Positions 6,126 through 7,738 of a stretch of 7,738 bases of DNA are shown in pieces. Within the stretch, counting starts at the first letter, position 1. Each line of letters opens with the position of its first letter. Source of the stretch: Pseudothermotoga sp. (GTDB taxonomy: Bacteria > Thermotogota > Thermotogae > Thermotogales > DSM-5069); the NCBI GenBank assembly GCA_028276125.1, contig JAPYWY010000071.1, forward strand, positions 1-7,738, in the 5' to 3' direction. Both the position numbers and the translations under genes were made by a program. Under the pieces are notes generated by a model. The model did not search any database and was not told where the DNA came from. It saw only the letters and a list, made by a program, of their open reading frames with translations.

Positions 6126-6133
6126 AGGAGGTG
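6126..6133 (+). promoter_or_regulatory. Strong ribosome binding site of binding protein 2
   Basis: AGGAGGTG is a full Shine-Dalgarno match 5 bases before ATG 6139. It is clearly stronger than the GGGGGA site of the upstream TTG-started ROK gene. The binding protein would therefore be made in larger amounts than the regulator from a shared transcript. Confidence 0.75.
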
Positions 6134-6138
6134 TTTGT

Positions 6139-7374
6139 ATGAAGAGGTTGTTGGTTCTTTTGATGGTCATCGCTGCGCTCTCACTGTTCGCAGACACCGT
6201 GCTCATGTGGTTCACGGACGGTCCAGACTTCGATCTGATCACCGAACAGACCAACAGATTCACCAAACAGACGGGTGAAAAAGTGGTCATACTGAATTTG
6301 CCGTACTATCTGGAGTACAAGCCCAAGCTCGCCGCCATGGCGAAGGCAGGCTCTCCACCAGACGTGGCGAGGGAGACGGACCTGCTGCCCTGGTTAGATT
6401 ACGCCATCGATCTCAAACCTTTGGTGGAGAAGTACACGGGCATGAAGTTCGAAGAATGGCTCGACAACGTTTCCTTCTACAAGGCTGGTTTCAAGAAACT
6501 GTACGAGAAGTACGGCAAGGTCATCGGTATTCCTTACACTTCAGACGCACACGCGATCTTCTACAACAAGGAGATCTTCAAGAAGGCCGGCATAGAGCCA
6601 CCCAAGGACAGGCCGTGGACCATCGACGAGTGGTATGCGGCGATGAAGAAGATCAAGCAGAGCGGTGCCGCAAGGTATGCGTTGGTCTACGACTTCAGTC
6701 CCTACAGGTTCTCCAATTTGTTGTATGTCTTTGGTGGCGGCATATGGGACAGAGAGGGAAAGAACATCATAATCGACTCGAAGGAATCCATCGAAGCGCT
6801 CGAGTTCTTCGTCAAACTTCACGATGAAGATCTCATACCCAAGGCGGTGTGGCTCACGGGTGACGCACCGGCAAAGTACTTCCAGAACGGCCTTGCGGCG
6901 ATGTACGTTTCTGGAACCTGGATGCTCGCACAGTTTAGAGAACAGCTGAAGTTCGACTGGGGCGTCATCATGTGGCCGTACAAACGCGAGCGCGCGGTCA
7001 TGACTGGTGGAAAGTACATAGTCCCATTCACCGAAAAAGGTGCGGCGCTGGCGTTCTTCTTGACGAACGAGCAGAACCTTGCAGAGTTCGCTGGTAAACT
7101 CTTCTTGATACCTGACCGCATAGACTTGGCAGACAAGGTCAAGATAGAAGATCCTCTGATCAACGAAGTGTACGCCATCGTCATGAAAGACTTGGCAGAA
7201 TCCACGCGTGGTAGCATGGTTCCTGACTGGTACGATCCAGACACCGCCGGCATCGTGCAGGCTAACAGAACGGTGATAAACGATCACATCAAGGCTGCGA
7301 TTGCGAAAGAGAAAACACCAGAACAGGCCTTCAAAGAACTCGCTGCGATCCTGAGAAAGGCCGCTGGAAGGTGA
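6139..7374 (+). CDS. Extracellular sugar-binding protein of ABC importer 2
   Basis: Family-1 solute-binding protein, 411 residues. Residues 1-18 form a signal peptide (basic MKR, hydrophobic core, LSLFA with likely cleavage before Asp19), without a lipobox. Family features are VLMWFTDGPD (21-30), GSPPDVARETDLLPWLD (71-87), IPYTSDAHAIFYNKEIFKKA (131-150), the TIDEWYAAMKKI helix (161-172), GLAAMYVSGTWMLAQF (251-266) and GGKYIVPF (290-297). The C-terminal lobe has WYDPDTAGI (364-372). It is not closely alike to binding protein 1 beyond family motifs, so the two importers probably take different sugars. It lies 30 bases after the ROK gene with no promoter of its own visible. A strong hairpin and a permease gene follow. 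Proximity to ROK and GH130 suggests a beta-mannoside or mannosyl-glucose substrate, which is inference. Confidence 0.93.
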   Translation: MKRLLVLLMVIAALSLFADTVLMWFTDGPDFDLITEQTNRFTKQTGEKVVILNLPYYLEYKPKLAAMAKAGSPPDVARETDLLPWLDYAIDLKPLVEKYTGMKFEEWLDNVSFYKAGFKKLYEKYGKVIGIPYTSDAHAIFYNKEIFKKAGIEPPKDRPWTIDEWYAAMKKIKQSGAARYALVYDFSPYRFSNLLYVFGGGIWDREGKNIIIDSKESIEALEFFVKLHDEDLIPKAVWLTGDAPAKYFQNGLAAMYVSGTWMLAQFREQLKFDWGVIMWPYKRERAVMTGGKYIVPFTEKGAALAFFLTNEQNLAEFAGKLFLIPDRIDLADKVKIEDPLINEVYAIVMKDLAESTRGSMVPDWYDPDTAGIVQANRTVINDHIKAAIAKEKTPEQAFKELAAILRKAAGR

Positions 7375-7376
7375 TG

Positions 7377-7404
7377 AAAGAGCCCGGGCATCGCCCGGGC
7401 TTTT
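7377..7404 (+). terminator. GC-rich hairpin between binding protein 2 and permease, probable attenuator
   Basis: AGCCCGGGC (7381-7389) and GCCCGGGCT (7393-7401) pair perfectly over 9 bases around an ATC loop. They can extend through GAA upstream and TTT downstream to about 12 pairs. A T4 run (7401-7404) follows, giving a better intrinsic-terminator shape than the first hairpin. It starts within 10 bases of the binding-protein stop, and the permease begins 20 bases after it, so partial read-through is required for permease expression. Confidence 0.8.
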
Positions 7405-7424
7405 CGAAAAGGGGTAGATGAATT

Positions 7425-7738
7425 TTGAAGAGACAGTACTACGCGTGGTTGTTCCTCTTACCAAACTTGATCATATTCACCATCTTCGTGGTCACTCCGG
7501 CGTTGAGCAGTTTCTACTACGCGCTGACGGACTACGACATGATCAGACTCTCTGGAAAGTTCGTCGGGTTGGCCAACCTTCGATATCTGTTCAGTGCTAC
7601 GAGCGATTTTGATAGAGTTCTTTTGAGAACCTTCATGTACTCGGCGATGGTCGTACCGATCGCCTTCTTCACATCGCTCTTCCTGGCCGTGGTCACGAGC
7701 TCCGATTTGATCAAAGGTAAAGCCTTCTTGAGGGCTCT
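7425..7738 (+). CDS. MalF-type sugar ABC permease, importer 2, cut by the window end
   Basis: The first 104 codons of an inner-membrane permease subunit are seen. The protein begins MKRQYYAWLFLLPNL, has helix 1 near residues 8-30 ending in VVTPALSSFYYALTDYD, then KFVGLANLRYLF (45-56), the conserved MalF-type external segment, and helix 2 near 69-91. The EAA loop lies beyond the window. The start is TTG 7425: an in-frame TGA stands at 7419-7421, so only ATT 7422 or this TTG can begin it, and GGGGT (7411-7415) is the ribosome site. The overlapping ATG at 7418 is in another frame and gives no membrane protein. It follows the hairpin after binding protein 2 and is the partner of that protein. A MalG-type gene is expected next. 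Confidence 0.88.
   Translation, partial: MKRQYYAWLFLLPNLIIFTIFVVTPALSSFYYALTDYDMIRLSGKFVGLANLRYLFSATSDFDRVLLRTFMYSAMVVPIAFFTSLFLAVVTSSDLIKGKAFLRA

Noticed and set aside
6541..7464. Open frame of 307 codons on the minus strand, antisense to binding protein 2
   Set aside because: It covers a clear solute-binding protein gene, runs through the terminator hairpin and has Arg/Val/Asp-rich composition without recognisable motifs.
7418..7612. ATG-started 64-codon frame after the second hairpin
   Set aside because: It has a tempting ATG, but the shifted frame starting at TTG 7425 encodes a clear MalF-type membrane protein open to the window end.

Overview
The window looks like bacterial chromosomal DNA from a hyperthermophilic or thermophilic member of the Thermotogota, of Thermotoga or Pseudothermotoga type. 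This is an inference from several features: densely packed sugar-ABC operons beside a ROK-family regulator and a GH130 enzyme, GTG and TTG starts with strong GGAGGTG-type ribosome sites, AGA/AGG arginine codons, and Lys/Glu-rich proteins. No RNA gene, mobile element, integrase, CRISPR array or origin is visible. Nearly all the sequence is coding.

Layout. (1) Positions 1-3728, plus strand: the 3' end of a gene that resembles the C-terminal domain of a GH3 (NagZ-type) glycosidase, then a sugar-binding protein, a GC-rich hairpin, a MalF-type permease and an unusually long MalG-type permease. The permease genes overlap by ATGA. (2) Positions 3718-4743, minus strand: a GH130 beta-mannoside phosphorylase-type enzyme, convergent with the second permease and overlapping it by 11 bases. 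(3) Positions 4744-4977: a divergent regulatory region with a good sigma-70-type promoter for the plus strand, a weaker one for the minus strand, and several inverted repeats. (4) Positions 4978-7738, plus strand: a ROK-family repressor, a second sugar-binding protein, a second GC-rich hairpin, and the first about 104 codons of a second MalF-type permease cut by the window end.

How it fits together. Two binding-protein-dependent oligosaccharide importers sit side by side and neither shows an ATPase gene here. They probably use a shared MsmK/UgpC-type ATPase encoded elsewhere. Imported oligosaccharides would be handled in the cytoplasm by the GH3-like enzyme in the first operon and by the GH130 enzyme, which has no signal peptide. 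The ROK protein probably regulates its own operon and the divergent GH130 gene. From memory, T. maritima has a ROK-GH3-binding protein-permease-permease cluster (TM0808-TM0812, chitobiose/GlcNAc) and a ROK next to GH130 (TM1224/TM1225, mannan). The window may therefore join counterparts of these two systems, but substrates cannot be fixed from sequence alone.

The less ordinary points are: an approximately 150-residue predicted beta-sandwich domain inserted in the first external loop of the MalG-type permease; strong hairpins in both operons at the same place, between binding protein and permease; a possible competing structure that would hide the first permease's ribosome site; and a ROK repressor that has lost the usual zinc-binding cysteines and the kinase aspartate.
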